NCBI RefSeq assembly: GCF_964019385.1
Contig: NC_088655.1
Location: 6,042,158 to 6,106,157 of the forward strand
Length of the DNA stretch: 64,000 bases
Origin: Sycon ciliatum
Taxonomy: Eukaryota > Porifera > Calcarea > Leucosolenida > Sycettidae
Direction of reading: 5' to 3'
Each line of letters starts with the position of its first letter. Position 1 is the stretch's first letter. The notes below the pieces were generated by a model. It was not told where the DNA came from. It searched no databases and was given only the letters and a program-made list of their open reading frames with translations. Position numbers and translations under genes: made by a program. Positions 48,301-55,900 of this stretch are shown here, piece after piece.

Positions 48301-51300
48301 GATTATAGACAGCTGAATAAGTCCATCATTAGAGAACGCCATTCTCTCCCAACGGTAGACGAAATAACCAGCGAGTTAGCAGGAGCACAAGTATTCTCAG
48401 TGTTGGATGCCGAATCGGGATTCCACCAGCTGTTACTGGAGGAAGAATCACGATCGTTTACAACGTTTGCTTCTCACTGTGGATCGTATCGATTCAAGAG
48501 ACTGCCGTTTGGTATTTCATGCGCCCCTGAAATCTGTCAGCGAGTGGTGTCGGATATTCTAGTTGGCCTGCCGGGTGTTGTTGTCTACATAGATGACATA
48601 TTGATTTTCGGAAGGAATCAAGTTGAGCATGATGCTCGCCTGGCGAGTGTCTTGGAACGCCTGAAGGCAGCAAACCTCAAGCTGAACTGGGCCAAGTGGC
48701 ACATCGGCAAAGACCAGGTCAAGTACCTGGGCCACACGTTCACCAGAGATGGAGTTCAGCCGGACAGCAGCAAGCTAAGCACTATCGCCGACATGGCCGC
48801 CCCAAAGACTGTAGCGGATGCACACCGCTTCTTGGGTATGGTCACGTACTTAGGAAAGTTTGTTCCTCGCCTGACTGAAGCCACAGAGCCGTTACGCCAG
48901 CTGATGAAGCGTGAACCATTCACTGTGAACGATGATCTTCTCAAAGCGTTCTCCACAGCTAAGCAAGCTGTAGTCTCTTCATTGCAAACACTTGCATATT
49001 TCCAGCCGGATGTAAACGTACCGACAGCAATCAGCTCCGATGCCTCACCTTCTGGTCTGGGAGCTATTCTGTGGCAGCAAAGCAAGGCGGGACAATGGCT
49101 GCCCATTACATGCGCCAGCCGCACGCTCACGGACACAGAGTCCCGATATTCGCAGATGGAGCGCGAGATGCTCGGCATAGTGTTTGCACTGACCCGTTTT
49201 CGCCAGTATGTTCTGGGTCGTCATGTACAGGTGTACACTGATCACAAACCTCTCATACCGATTGTGCAGAAGGCATTTGACGATGTGCCGCCTCGATTGC
49301 AGCGCTGGTTAGTCGCGCTCATGCCGTACCATTACTCCCTCAAGCATGTTCCAGGGAAGGAGCTCTTCTGTACTGATGCACTTTCCAGAGCCCCGGTAGC
49401 GTCTACTGATGCTTCTCCAGCCGAATCGCGTTCTCTCCATGAGTATGTTGGCCTAGTTTTGGAAGCCGCTCCAGTAGGCATTGCAGACATTCGTTGTGCT
49501 GCACAAGATGATCCAGTAGTGAGCAAAGTGATTCAACGCGTACTGTATGATTCGTGGCTTGCCATTTTGCCACCGGAGCACCCCTACTATCTCGTCCGTG
49601 ATCAGCTGACAGTGGTAGATGGCATCTTAATGTTCGGTGGCAGATTCGTTATTCCTGAAGGTTTACGAACAGCGATCATGACCCTAGCACACGAAGGACA
49701 TCCTGGACAAGAGGCCTTCCAAGACACCCTGCGCCAGAGAGTCTGGTGGCCAGGAATGACTAAGGATGCAAGCACATACGTGGAACGCTGCTCTGAATGC
49801 TGGAGGAGACGTACCAATAATGCGCAAGAGCTCCAACCAACTGAGGTTGTTGGCGTCTGGAGAAAGCTGGCAGTGGACATCGTATCCATTGAGGGGTACT
49901 CGATTCTCTCCATAGTCGATTATGGCTCCAGGTACCCTATTCTGAAGATAATGCGCTCGACAACCTCAGCTTCTGTCATCAATGAACTTGATGAGGTATT
50001 CTCTGCATTTGGTCTTCCCGAGACTTTAGTTTCGGACAACGGCCCTCAGTTTGTGTCTGGGGAGATGTCTTCATTTCTCAGCCGGCTTACAATTACACAT
50101 GTACGATCCAGCCCAAGGTATGCCCGCTCGAATGGCATGGTGGAGCGTCTGCATCGAGTGTTAAGGGAGAGACTGTCTGCTCTTAAGCCACATCTCCCTT
50201 TCCAGAGGCGTCTTAACCAAGTGTTGTTTGACATTCGATGTTCGAGGCATAGAATGCTCGGTACATCACCAAGTGAAGCTTTGTTCTCTCGACCACTGCG
50301 TACAAGAGTCCCGGCACAACTCCACCCCACCGTTGTGAATCCCCAGCACCAGCTGAAAGCAAAAGCTGAAATGTCTGCACAACACGACTCCCGACGTGGC
50401 GTGAGAATGCTTTCTGAGCTTCGGCCCGGCACAAAAGTCACTGTGCAGGACGGGTACTGCGACAAGTCTCAGTCATGGACCGTGGTGAACCAGTTCGGCC
50501 GTCAGGTAGGAGTGACCGATGGCTCTCGCTACCTACTGAGGAATAGGCAGCATGTACGAGAGTTTGTTTCACCGCATCGCCCCAACGATTCTCCACCCAT
50601 GTCGTCAGCGAACCCGTCTTTCAGCCGTCATGAGGTGGACCTTCAGCGAGCGCCAGCACAGGCGGCTCCTCGGATCGGTCAGCCTTCAGTGCCAGAACCA
50701 GATAGAACTGGAACTGGACAGTCTGCTCGGATTGGTCAGTCTACAGTGCCAGGTGCTGTTTCGGCATGTCTATCGTCTGTGGATCTGCCTCCGGGCTCGC
50801 CATGCCACAACATGCCGCTCTCTCAACCTTCATCTGCACGTGAAAGCCAGCCTGCTCCGAAGGAACACACTCCAGCTGCTTCCGGCAAGCGCTCATTCGT
50901 CGATGGTGCAGTCACTCGCTCCGGACGGCATATCAAATTTACTGAGAAGGCACGGCTCTACGCAGACAGTTTATCCTAAAAGATTATTGCAACAATGCAT
51001 CATACTCACTCTGAAAGTTCAACTTGACAACTTTTTGTGTTTTTTTGAAGTTGAGTTCCTATCTTCCTCCATTGGGTGCTTTGAAATTCAAAACTTCATA
51101 TTGTGTTCTCTCTTCTTCTTCTCTTTTTAAATTCCTTCTATTGCTTTCCCCGGCACCGGCTTTTTGTTTGGGAGAAGGAGTGATGTAGTGATAGTGACTG
51201 CGTTGTTCTTACACCACCTAGCTGTCATATGTTGCATTCTACACATCACTGCATGTGTCGTACTCACACCTTCATGATGTGCTACATTCACACTGCTGTA

Positions 51301-51383
51301 TGTTATAGTCTCTTGTCATTCCAGTAATCATTACATTCTGGCCAGCTCACTACATCCAGTGTGGGAAGCAAACCCTTTCTTAA
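21141..51383 (+). CDS. CARD-domain multi-exon gene (inferred model, 11 coding exons)
   Basis: I inferred coding exons at 21141-21147, 30902-31198, 31614-32129, 33359-33799, 34153-34260, 34828-35016, 35794-36096, 37629-37895, 45321-45421, 46257-46518 and 46576-46670 plus 51360-51383. All have AG/GT borders and matching phase (2,610 nt, 869 codons plus stop without the gypsy insertion). Exons 2-8 are all phase 1-1 and divisible by three. Domain order: CARD; Ala-rich linker; Ser/Thr/Pro-rich linker; a mixed domain; a globular domain with an [16 protein letters not shown] core; an acidic stretch; a charged C-terminus. CARDs mediate homotypic assembly in apoptotic and innate-immune signalling, so an adaptor or sensor role is inferred. 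The present last exon is disrupted by a gypsy element. Confidence 0.65.
21355..21387. repeat. Left remnant of the CATC satellite
   Basis: CATCCATC repeats up to CATAC (21383-21387), the left copy of the BEL target duplication. The array continues beyond the BEL element at 28887. Confidence 0.8.
21388..22046 (+). repeat. BEL/Pao left LTR
   Basis: 659 bp, matching 28228-28886 with three single-base differences noticed (near 21660, 21721 and 21762). The high identity means a young insertion. Confidence 0.95.
22080..28049 (+). pseudogene. BEL/Pao Gag-Pol polyprotein with one in-frame stop
   Basis: ATG 22080 is the first start after the primer-binding site. Approximate residues: Gag with a DUF1759-like region (370-555), CCHC knuckles [14 protein letters not shown] and [14 protein letters not shown] (605-655), protease with LLDDAS in place of the usual DTGS-type motif (about 741), RT with [10 protein letters not shown] (1075) and YMDD (1151), RNase H with VFSDASE (1328), then integrase with an HHCC finger and D, DNG and GGVHE motifs (27033-27600). 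An in-frame TAA at 26964-26966 separates RNase H from integrase; the frame then continues to 28049. A one-base deletion near 28043 shifts the last 20 or so codons, which reappear in the next frame to 28117. So this copy has two small lesions. Confidence 0.93.
28228..28886 (+). repeat. BEL/Pao right LTR
   Basis: Same boundaries as the left LTR (TGTTTAG...AACTA), followed by CATAC, the right target-site copy. Confidence 0.95.
28887..29950. repeat. CATC satellite with higher-order units
   Basis: (CATC)n-derived array. From about 29200, CACTAGTCCGCCCATCTATC recurs roughly every 50-60 bp; the last part (29780-29925) is a cleaner 42-bp unit containing ATCTATCCCCCAATCCATTC. Open frames through it (Pro-Ser-Ile or Trp-Met-Asp-Gly repeats) are artefacts. 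Confidence 0.95.
29951..30901. other. Intron 1 remainder; possible mariner-type half-end
   Basis: No coding sequence was seen. CAGTAAAACCTGTGACTAAC at about 30154 resembles a mariner-type terminal repeat, but I found no matching right end. The tract ends in a strong acceptor (TTGTTCTCTGTAG, ending 30901). Confidence 0.45.
30902..31198 (+). CDS. CARD gene exon 2: CARD domain
   Basis: The exon has a strong polypyrimidine acceptor and the donor CAAG|GTGATT. The roughly 99 residues contain the CARD helices: ...[67 protein letters not shown]. The LI..G.IS..ELE-type signature, the L/ILC core and the YQ.LC..I...GY segment are typical of CARDs. Phase 1-1, 297 nt. The open frame continues a few codons past the donor to a TGA, so intron retention would give a CARD-only protein. 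Confidence 0.8.
31614..32129 (+). CDS. CARD gene exon 3: Ala-rich linker
   Basis: It lies between CGTGACCAG and CAG|GTGAGT, phase 1-1, 516 nt, open throughout. The first third is Ser/Thr/Pro-rich; the middle is an Ala-rich run encoded by GCA triplets (about 31845-31985), then Thr/Ala/Leu sequence. It is predicted disordered. The GCA/CAG triplets also keep other frames open, but only this frame joins both neighbours in phase. Confidence 0.65.
32130..33358. other. Intron 3 of the CARD gene
   Basis: 1.2 kb, GTGAGT to GGCAG, AT-rich, with no element ends or ORFs that I can support. Confidence 0.5.
33359..33799 (+). CDS. CARD gene exon 4: Ser/Thr/Pro-rich linker
   Basis: Acceptor TATGGCAG, donor CCAG|GTAAGC, phase 1-1, 441 nt. 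The content is Ser, Thr, Pro, Ala and Gln-rich, then a more ordered tail ([20 protein letters not shown]...). No domain is recognised. Confidence 0.65.
33861..33955 (+). repeat. G-run tract (GGGGA)n in intron 4
   Basis: More than ten runs of three or more Gs within 95 nt on the coding strand, starting about 60 nt downstream of the exon 4 donor. It could form G-quadruplexes in DNA or pre-mRNA. Confidence 0.85.
34153..34260 (+). CDS. CARD gene exon 5: Ser-rich segment
   Basis: Acceptor TGTTCCAG, donor GAAG|GTAAGG, phase 1-1, 108 nt. It encodes 36 residues with many Ser/Asp/Glu ([16 protein letters not shown]), possibly phosphorylation-prone. Confidence 0.65.
34828..35016 (+). CDS. CARD gene exon 6
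   Basis: Acceptor TATGACCAG, donor AAAG|GTTTGA, phase 1-1, 189 nt. The supported frame reads [18 protein letters not shown]...; it is not the frame that gives the longest ATG ORF here, but it is the only one that joins exons 5 and 7 in phase. No domain is recognised. Confidence 0.6.
35655..35735 (+). repeat. (TG)n microsatellite in intron 6
   Basis: Pure TG run ending 58 nt before the exon 7 acceptor. Long UG tracts near acceptors can bind splicing factors; that role is inference here. Confidence 0.95.
35794..36096 (+). CDS. CARD gene exon 7: GSV-like globular domain
   Basis: Acceptor GTCCTGCAG, donor AACAG|GTATTT, phase 1-1, 303 nt. It reads [56 protein letters not shown] and [13 protein letters not shown]. 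The pattern helix, then a short segment, a YKG-x-hydrophobic strand and ..LP...L resembles a small domain that I associate with CARD/death-fold proteins of sponges and cnidarians. I assign it tentatively. Confidence 0.7.
36138..36360 (+). repeat. (TG)n microsatellites in intron 7
   Basis: Two TG runs (about 36138-36185 and 36292-36360) separated by degenerate TG/CATG sequence. Confidence 0.9.
36463..37113 (+). repeat. 27-bp minisatellite repeating a 3' splice acceptor, about 24 copies
   Basis: The unit reads CCTCTCTCTGTGCTTTCAG followed by CTGCCATT. Each copy is a pyrimidine tract plus CAG, that is, a textbook acceptor on the gene's own strand. TG and TT variants (CTGTGC/CTGTTC) are ordered with about a six-unit higher-order period. 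No copy shows a downstream donor. The array lies in intron 7, 515 bp before the exon 8 acceptor. Confidence 0.95.
37629..37895 (+). CDS. CARD gene exon 8: acidic region plus ordered tail
   Basis: Acceptor TTGTACTCTTAG, donor AACA|GTAAGT, phase 1-1, 267 nt. About 20 consecutive mostly Asp/Glu residues (37655-37715) are followed by [20 protein letters not shown] and [20 protein letters not shown], likely helical. Confidence 0.7.
38285..38324 (-). ncRNA. Hammerhead ribozyme (family B), left copy
   Basis: Minus strand: stem I TTTCCA/TGGTAA (five of six pairs), CTGATGA, stem II TTG-TGA-CAA, GAA, minimal stem III AA-TCGA-TT, cleavage nucleotide U. It is located downstream of the GIY-YIG-like coding end of the same strand, as in Penelope-like elements. 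Confidence 0.75.
38545..38790 (-). pseudogene. Penelope-like GIY-YIG endonuclease C-terminal fragment (left)
   Basis: The minus-strand frame reads [15 protein letters not shown]... and [20 protein letters not shown]. The SA..HLL and LEA..IR..KP.L motifs match the end of the GIY-YIG nuclease domain that follows RT in Penelope-like polyproteins. RT and the GIY-YIG start are missing. Confidence 0.6.
38902..39325. other. Centre of the Penelope-like palindrome
   Basis: Non-repeated spacer between the inverted arms. The + strand frame (38981 onward, Pro-rich then Arg/Glu/Asn-rich) joins the right GIY-YIG-like fragment without a stop, but I recognise no domain in it. Confidence 0.5.
39440..39688 (+). 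pseudogene. Penelope-like GIY-YIG endonuclease C-terminal fragment (right)
   Basis: Same residues as the left fragment ([26 protein letters not shown]) with a Cys/Arg difference, preceded by a Glu/Asp-rich stretch. The frame runs into the fold-back element, where it stops. Confidence 0.6.
39699..39920 (+). CDS. 73-residue ORF in the fold-back arm (left), unknown
   Basis: Begins right inside the element end ([16 protein letters not shown]...). Its mirror copy at 41681-41902 (minus) is also open with three amino-acid changes. No known domain. The same tract also carries overlapping short frames, so coding is uncertain. Confidence 0.3.
   Translation: MSENTKVCVQVDLSDFDQNLQVGSLWGVDRLCKALEKVSEGNLKICIPLKNGRNITLFMGLETSHATAYTTKL
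41681..41902 (-). CDS. 73-residue ORF in the fold-back arm (right), unknown
   Basis: Mirror of 39699-39920; open over the same length with substitutions D/A, K/E and T/N. Preserved length in both arms may simply reflect their recent common origin. Confidence 0.3.
   Translation of the reverse strand: MSENTKVCVQVDLSDFAQNLQVGSLWGVDRLCKALEKVSEGNLEICIPLKNGRNITLFMGLETSHATAYTNKL
42126..42165 (+). ncRNA. Hammerhead ribozyme (family B), right copy
   Basis: Sequence identical to the left copy over the core and read on the + strand: TTTCCA, CTGATGA, TTGTGACAA, GAAAATCGATTT, TGGTAA. Confidence 0.75.
42233..43600. other. Intron 8, unassigned
   Basis: Several medium ORFs on both strands (for example 42847-43365 +, 42930-43334 -, 42577-42762 -). 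I recognise no domain; a decayed DNA transposon on the minus strand is possible but unsupported. Confidence 0.4.
43671..43715 (-). ncRNA. Hammerhead ribozyme (family A), apparently intact
   Basis: Minus strand: stem I CCTTCT/AGAAGG (six perfect pairs), CTGATGA, stem II GGTC-TCTGAT-GACC, GAAAC, AC-AGCT-GT stem III, GTC cleavage site. The core is complete. Confidence 0.82.
44421..44635 (+). mobile_element. 215-bp insert with 10-bp target duplication
   Basis: CAACTATTCA occurs at 44411-44420 and 44636-44645. The insert is absent from the left arm, which confirms the insertion. It contains CCTGATGATGGTCATGAGG then ACCGAAACG, similar to a hammerhead half but lacking a foldable stem III. Probably a truncated retroelement tail. 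Confidence 0.7.
44772..44816 (+). ncRNA. Hammerhead ribozyme (family A), inactivated copy
   Basis: Same layout as 43671-43715 but the core reads CTCATGA: the invariant G of the CUGAUGA box (44780) is C, which should abolish cleavage. Stem II keeps GGTC/GGCC and stem I is partly mismatched (AGAATG). Confidence 0.8.
44886..45320. other. Intron 8, 3' end
   Basis: No element seen. Ends in a polypyrimidine tract and CTCTATCAG (45320). Confidence 0.5.
45321..45421 (+). CDS. CARD gene exon 9: basic segment
   Basis: Acceptor TTTCTCTATCAG, donor CGA|GTGAGT. It enters in phase 1 (matching exon 8) and leaves in phase 0. 33 complete codons, Lys/Arg/Thr-rich ([20 protein letters not shown]). A 7.4-kb intron with several transposons precedes it, so the link to exon 8 rests on phase and strand only. 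Confidence 0.55.
46257..46518 (+). CDS. CARD gene exon 10: charged coil-like segment
   Basis: Acceptor CTTCATACAG, phase 0 in. I favour the donor AAAA|GTAAGT at 46519 (phase 1 out) because it matches exon 11; a shorter alternative donor (AAG|GTGAGT at 46383) would put exon 11 out of frame unless a weaker acceptor is used. It reads [20 protein letters not shown]... then a Lys-rich tail. Confidence 0.55.
46576..46670 (+). CDS. CARD gene last exon, part before the gypsy insertion
   Basis: After a 57-nt intron (acceptor TTCACACAG). It reads [20 protein letters not shown] and on to ...EKSELQ, where the gypsy LTR starts. With the LTR in place the frame continues 48 codons and stops at TAA 46812-46814, giving a different C-terminus. 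The original end is 51360-51383. Confidence 0.55.
46671..46841 (+). repeat. Gypsy left LTR
   Basis: 171 bp; I see no difference from the right LTR. Short for a gypsy LTR but with clean TG...CA ends. Confidence 0.95.
46876..47904 (+). CDS. Gypsy Gag plus start of protease
   Basis: ATG 46876 is the first after the primer-binding site. Gag core [17 protein letters not shown] and [19 protein letters not shown]; zinc finger pattern CKYCGRMH and [14 protein letters not shown] at about residues 234-265; protease active site [11 protein letters not shown] at about 315-325. An in-frame TAG (47902-47904) ends it within the protease; the same frame resumes at once. Confidence 0.93.
   Translation: MAKGRPPKEFSPGYGGDTGADFNLWLEDVDDYMKICQVTDPGDKKCLFLNLAGLNVRRIVKGLVVPVPDDATDDNPGDTYKALTESLRCHFRPSINATSERHKFRQIRQLPDESVSTFMSRLREKVELCSFASTDVDTVVNTQVRDQLIAGLRSQDSRRELLKEPKLTLADALSKAVAMEASLLDSNLYNSEPGPSVAACVKPETTAAVSGSQPKHQLKRKMTKGPGCKYCGRMHANGKQFCPAAHVRCNSCRKVGHFEAVCLSRKPNKANAVDAEEDSDTAQVVYDSIFACSDKAARGQFTMTLMVNGKPCEGLLDTGATRTILTDDVVQPTRSSDRILRA
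47905..50979 (+). pseudogene. Gypsy Pol (rest of protease, RT, RNase H, integrase)
   Basis: Continues the frame after TAG 47902. [31 protein letters not shown], catalytic YIDDILIFG (about 48589). RNase [14 protein letters not shown] and a TDHKPL motif (about 49240). Integrase: H-H-C-C finger (HEGHPGQ...WWPGM...CSEC), core [17 protein letters not shown] and an E in the NGMVERLHR segment; then a Ser/Pro-rich tail to TAA 50977-50979. Open from 47905 to 50979, so the TAG is the only lesion I see. Confidence 0.93.
51184..51354 (+). repeat. Gypsy right LTR
   Basis: Same 171 bp as the left LTR, followed by TCCAG (51355-51359). Confidence 0.95.
51360..51383 (+). CDS. CARD gene last exon, part after the gypsy insertion
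   Basis: Removing the gypsy element and one TCCAG copy puts seven more codons (TGT...TCT) and TAA 51381-51383 in frame with 46670. The separated end is now 4.7 kb from its exon and can be used only if the element is lost or spliced around. Confidence 0.5.
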   Translation, partial: CGKQTLS

Positions 51384-52890
51384 TTCAGAATTATATATGA
51401 GCCCCGGCCAGCGAAAACCAGCACTTGTGTACTTGATATCAATCATCAAAATGTGACGTCAAAGTTTGGGACGCGCAATGAGCTGGCTTTTGAAGATTCT
51501 TTTTCGATCGAGTGGGTGTCTTCATTGTCAAAAGAGTTTCAAGTGTCTTCAAATGAGTCTGGTCAATCGATTTTAGCGCTAGGTGAGAGAGCTCGTCAAA
51601 CGGAGGTTGAGTTTAGACACAGCGATGGCGACAGGTGTCGCGACAAGGACTTAGGTCCAGAGTTGTCAGCGTGAGACTCCCTGTACGAAGCGGCGCTGAA
51701 AGTTAGTTCGCGATCGGAATTATTTCTTTGGTGGCGATCTCGCTGAGTTTGTCCAGCAGTGGCGAGTCTCATCATGATTCATAGGAACGAAGAGCCCTCA
51801 TAAAATCGACACTGGATACTGGTGGCGACGATAGTCAGTGCTGGAGTAATAGCGACTGCGAGGAGAAGCTGAATGTCGACCCGCTGAGCGATCCGTATTT
51901 CTACATCGACAACAATGATGTTGCAGACACTGATGGAGGGCTTCTCACGGCGCAAAACAGAGCGTAGTATTATCAGTACTCTACCTTGCCAGACGACGCC
52001 AAGCTGGCTGCTGCCTGTGCTGAGAAAGGGGATTCCTAAAAAGTCAAACCGGCTGAACGCTTTGGGGCAACATCTTCACGTGCTACAAAACGCGAATATT
52101 CGCTCATATCATTGAAATACTTGAAGTACTATTATGCTGAAATCATGGTATGAGTGAAAGTGTGCAAGGGAGTGGATGTCATTGGTATTGGTCAGTACAT
52201 CTATCAGTATGGCAAGCTTTGGGACAACGCTCAAACTGCCAGCACAGAGTTCCCTGAACACAATTTGGAAGGCCAGCCACCAATCATCGTTTTGCACTCT
52301 GGTGTTGTAAAGAAGGTAGTGGTGTATACAGAATATCGTCACACTTCTGAACTACTGGGGCCTGCAGCACCAAGAGGGCAAGCCTGACTTGCATTCTATT
52401 TACTTACATGTACCTGTTCCACATCACAATCAGAAACTGTAGGATCAACTTGCATGGAGTCACTGGGCATGGATGCTGCGCCAACTGTACGGAATCTTGA
52501 CCTGTGTGACTTCAAACTCTATTTTACACGCTTTCGCTTATCAGATTGTCACCAAACTTGATGACTTGAATGATTAATAGTGTAGAATCAATCTCGAGCG
52601 AAAAAATAATTTTTGAAAAAATTACACATGTTCAGGTTTCTGCTGGCTGGGGCTCATATTATAAGAGCATAACGCATCCATTATGACCAACAGCATAATG
52701 ATCAAGATAATCTTGGGTATGTATAGTTCAGAATGGGCATTGTAGGAACTGGTAGGAACTGGTAGTGCATCTTTAATTGAAACGAGAGGATGCAAAGAGC
52801 TGAAGAAGTCATGTGATAACGTTACTACAATATGGATCATGCAAGTGGTTTGAAAATTGTTCTGTACGTTCGCTGATTTCCTTTTCCCTA
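51384..52890. other. Intergenic region, possible decayed coding remnants
   Basis: ORF 51453-51674 (+) and scattered frames at about 51860-52380 (for example VCKGVDVIGIGQYIYQYGKL) look more protein-like than random, but I recognise no family. It may be a decayed transposase or gene. Confidence 0.35.
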
Positions 52891-52894
52891 GTAG

Positions 52895-52996
52895 ATGTCT
52901 GACGATCTTCTATCTGCATCACGACAAGGTGATCTGAAGAAGATCGCTGCACTTCTGGAAAGTGGAGCCGACGTCAACTGCTGTAGCCGTGACTGG
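52895..52996 (+). CDS. Ankyrin gene exon 1
   Basis: Acceptor TTTTCCCTAG precedes TAG-ATG, so at least one 5' untranslated exon lies upstream. The 34 codons start MSDDLLSASRQGDLKKIAAL and go on to LLESGADVNC, a typical N-terminal ankyrin cap. Donor TGG|GTAAAC, phase 0. Confidence 0.75.
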
Positions 52997-55900
52997 GTAA
53001 ACTAGCACAGGAAGATATAATGTATGGATCATTAGCTCTGATGCTAACTAATCACAACCAATTTATTATTTCCCTGAAGAGTAGCCAGGACGAGCAGAGT
53101 CAGTTTTTGGTTGATCCAGCCATACCATAGTCTTTGCTACTTTCTGTATAGAATAGTGGGCCTCAAGCTTAGCATTGCCATCAAGAACATCGGCAGATTC
53201 ATTCACGTGTATTAACCCTTTGAGAACGAAGGACGAATATATCCCTTTTTTTAGGTATAGCTGGATTCCTAAAGACGAGTATATCCGTTTTTGAGAAAAT
53301 TGCGATATCGATATATTTTTAGGTGCTGGTAGTCGCTCATATGTTGCTCAGACGAGTACGATCTGATTCTTCGTCAAGGTGAGACATGTCGCAGTCGATC
53401 CGCGTCGGTCCCGTGGAGAACCGGCCACATTTGAGTATACTCAGAGAATGCGCCAATCGAGAAATTATTTGGAATTTGAAACTAACTTGTTACTTTGTTG
53501 AGAGTGCCGATGGCACGTAACCTGTCAAGTGTCTCCTTGTCTGAGGCCCTCGGCATTATCTTTATGAGCAGCGATAGTGAGGATGAACAGTGTGATCCTT
53601 TTTACTTTTCTGAGGATGTCACTGATATCAATGTCTCTTTAGAATCAAACTTTAGGACACCATATCCAATTTTTGAAAATCTCGATTTTTTGAGAAAATC
53701 GCAACATACACCTATTTTGAATTGACCATTCTGACCTCTATAATGAATATAAGATGTAGAAACTTTGGTTTTTGTTGCCTACTGATGTCTATGTCTCTTT
53801 AGAACCAAATTTTATGACACTAGATCAATTTTTGAAAATATCGATTTTTCGCCTGAAAATGGTAGGAATCCAGGTGGTTTTGGGTAGTCCTCAAAGGGTT
53901 AAAAACAGCGTAGGGCCCAAGATACTTCCCTGGGGCACCCCTGCAGAGATTGGGCAGAGAGAAGAAGTCTGCCTGCCAACTATGCACTGGAGTGAACTGC
54001 CGTCAAGATAAGACGATAGCCAGCTATGGAGTTTTTCTTGCCTGTGCTTCCAGCTTGGCGACACTCCGTTGCATGATGCCGCCAGGATAGGTAGAATCAA
54101 GATGTGTAAAGCGCTGCACGCTGCAGGGGCCGACTGTGAAATGAAGAATGAGGTATAGCACAGTGACATCGAGTGTCATGAACCAGGATGATCCTGTTCT
54201 GTGTTTGCACTGCACAAATAACGTACGCACAATCATGTGTTCCCTGACCTTTACCCGAGTGGAATCCTGTCATACCCGGAAAACTCTCATCTACTGCCTC
54301 CTCACCCCATCACTGTGTGCAGGTCTTTGGCCCAGGGTGTTGTGTCTATTGTTCTCAAAATCGGTCACGCTCCCATTGCTTGGTATATTCTTCAGAGACG
54401 CAATCATGCCAGAACCTTTCACTTGAGCAAGATCCATGCGGGACAATATTATGTTCCATCTATTACACGTATGAGGGGCTGGTATGTCGAAGGAGAAAAA
54501 CTCGGAACGATTTCGAGAGAAGTATACAGGTGAACTTCAGGAGCATGAGCTGAAAACAGAAAAGTATTTCGAGCTACATGTGTATTGTATCTTACATTGC
54601 TGCAGACTAGGTCAGCACAGGCTCCATCCTCGTGAATAGTAGGCTGTGCATACAGAACATCGAGCATTCCAGATGTGAATACAGGATTTCCCTACATGAA
54701 CCCTCACGTCGGGTTGAGGTGCACTAGCTACACAAACTGGTTTCGCGATCAGAGAACAGAAGCAGGGAAACTAAGACTTCTGCATGCCTTCCCCCGTTTT
54801 TGTTTCTTGCGTCACTGTACATTGACATGTCGGAGACGCCGTAAGTGCCCTTCAGGTTGCCGAGTGCATGCTAAACTCCGCTTGGTTTGGCCCTCGGCGG
54901 GTTCAGTTGACGGCAACTTTTTTCCAGATCATTATACAGTAACACTGTACGAGGTATGTTCTACGAATGTGTAGCTGCGTGAATAGGCCGGGTTTCACTT
55001 GTTACTTTGAAGTAAACAGAGCCTGGGAGCGGAGGAGGTGAAGAGCTGGTGGGAGCGGAAGACGACGCGGAGAGGAGGCAGAGAAGGTGATGGACTAGAA
55101 CAGTCACTGTGGACTGGAGCCTGAGACGGCAGGAACCGCGGCGGAGCGTGTGGCCGTGGCTCCCCAGAGAACAGTGGACGAGTCTGGCGTCACCGACTGT
55201 GTGTCGTCCTGGTTGTTCGTCTTGTTGTCTTGCTCGCTGTGTTGTTCTCTCTCTGTTCAGTTCGTTGCTTGTTGCTGTGTTGTTTCAGTTTGGTTGTTGT
55301 CGGTCTGTTCCTCTTCTATTCGTTCTGTTGTTCTCCATTGTTTTTGTTGTAGATTTATTTCGTGCAGCTGTGCGCATGTTATTATGTTGTTGGAGCTTCG
55401 GCTCCCGTGTTTCGGTTGGCCTTGTGTGGCGTGGCCTGGTTGTAGAGCGTCGGCTCTAGGTTTTTGTTTGGCCCTGTTTCGTGGCCCGGATATTATTATA
55501 GAGCGTCAGCTCTAGGTTGATGGTTGGTTTTCGTTTTTCTGTTCTGCTGTGGTTCCTTTTGCTGTTGTGCATGTGGTCGTGGTGTGGGTTTATTATTTTG
55601 TGGAATGTCATCAAGGGGGCAGATGTTGTGAAATGATGTGTTGTTTTCCTGTGTGATGGCATTCCCCAAACTGTCTCGTCTAGTTGCGTGCATGTGTGAT
55701 ATGAGCATGCGCGATGTTGTAGTCGAGAGTCCTTTTGTCAGTCTTCTTGTTCGTCTCTGTCAGAGCAGTTTGCTTTTCCGTCTTGTAAATATAACATAAT
55801 GTAACAAACCAGTCTTGTCCTGTGTGTCCTGCGTCCCGGGGAACGGAATGCCTGAGATTCAATTACACACTGAACCTGCATTACGAGTACGATATTAAAT

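Larger units (their letters stand above)
46671..51354 (+). mobile_element. Ty3/gypsy LTR retrotransposon, young, TCCAG target duplication
   Basis: The 171-bp LTRs (46671-46841, 51184-51354; TGTAGTG...CACTACA) appear identical by eye. TCCAG occurs at 46666-46670 and 51355-51359. TGGCGCAGTGAACAG, one base inside the left LTR, is the probable primer-binding site. GGGAGAAGGAGTGA (51170-51183) is the polypurine tract. It is inserted in the last coding exon of the CARD gene, same strand. Confidence 0.96.

Noticed and set aside
55109..55515. Cys/Val/Leu-rich ORFs
   Set aside because: Lie within the solo-LTR-like insert, biased composition, no domain.
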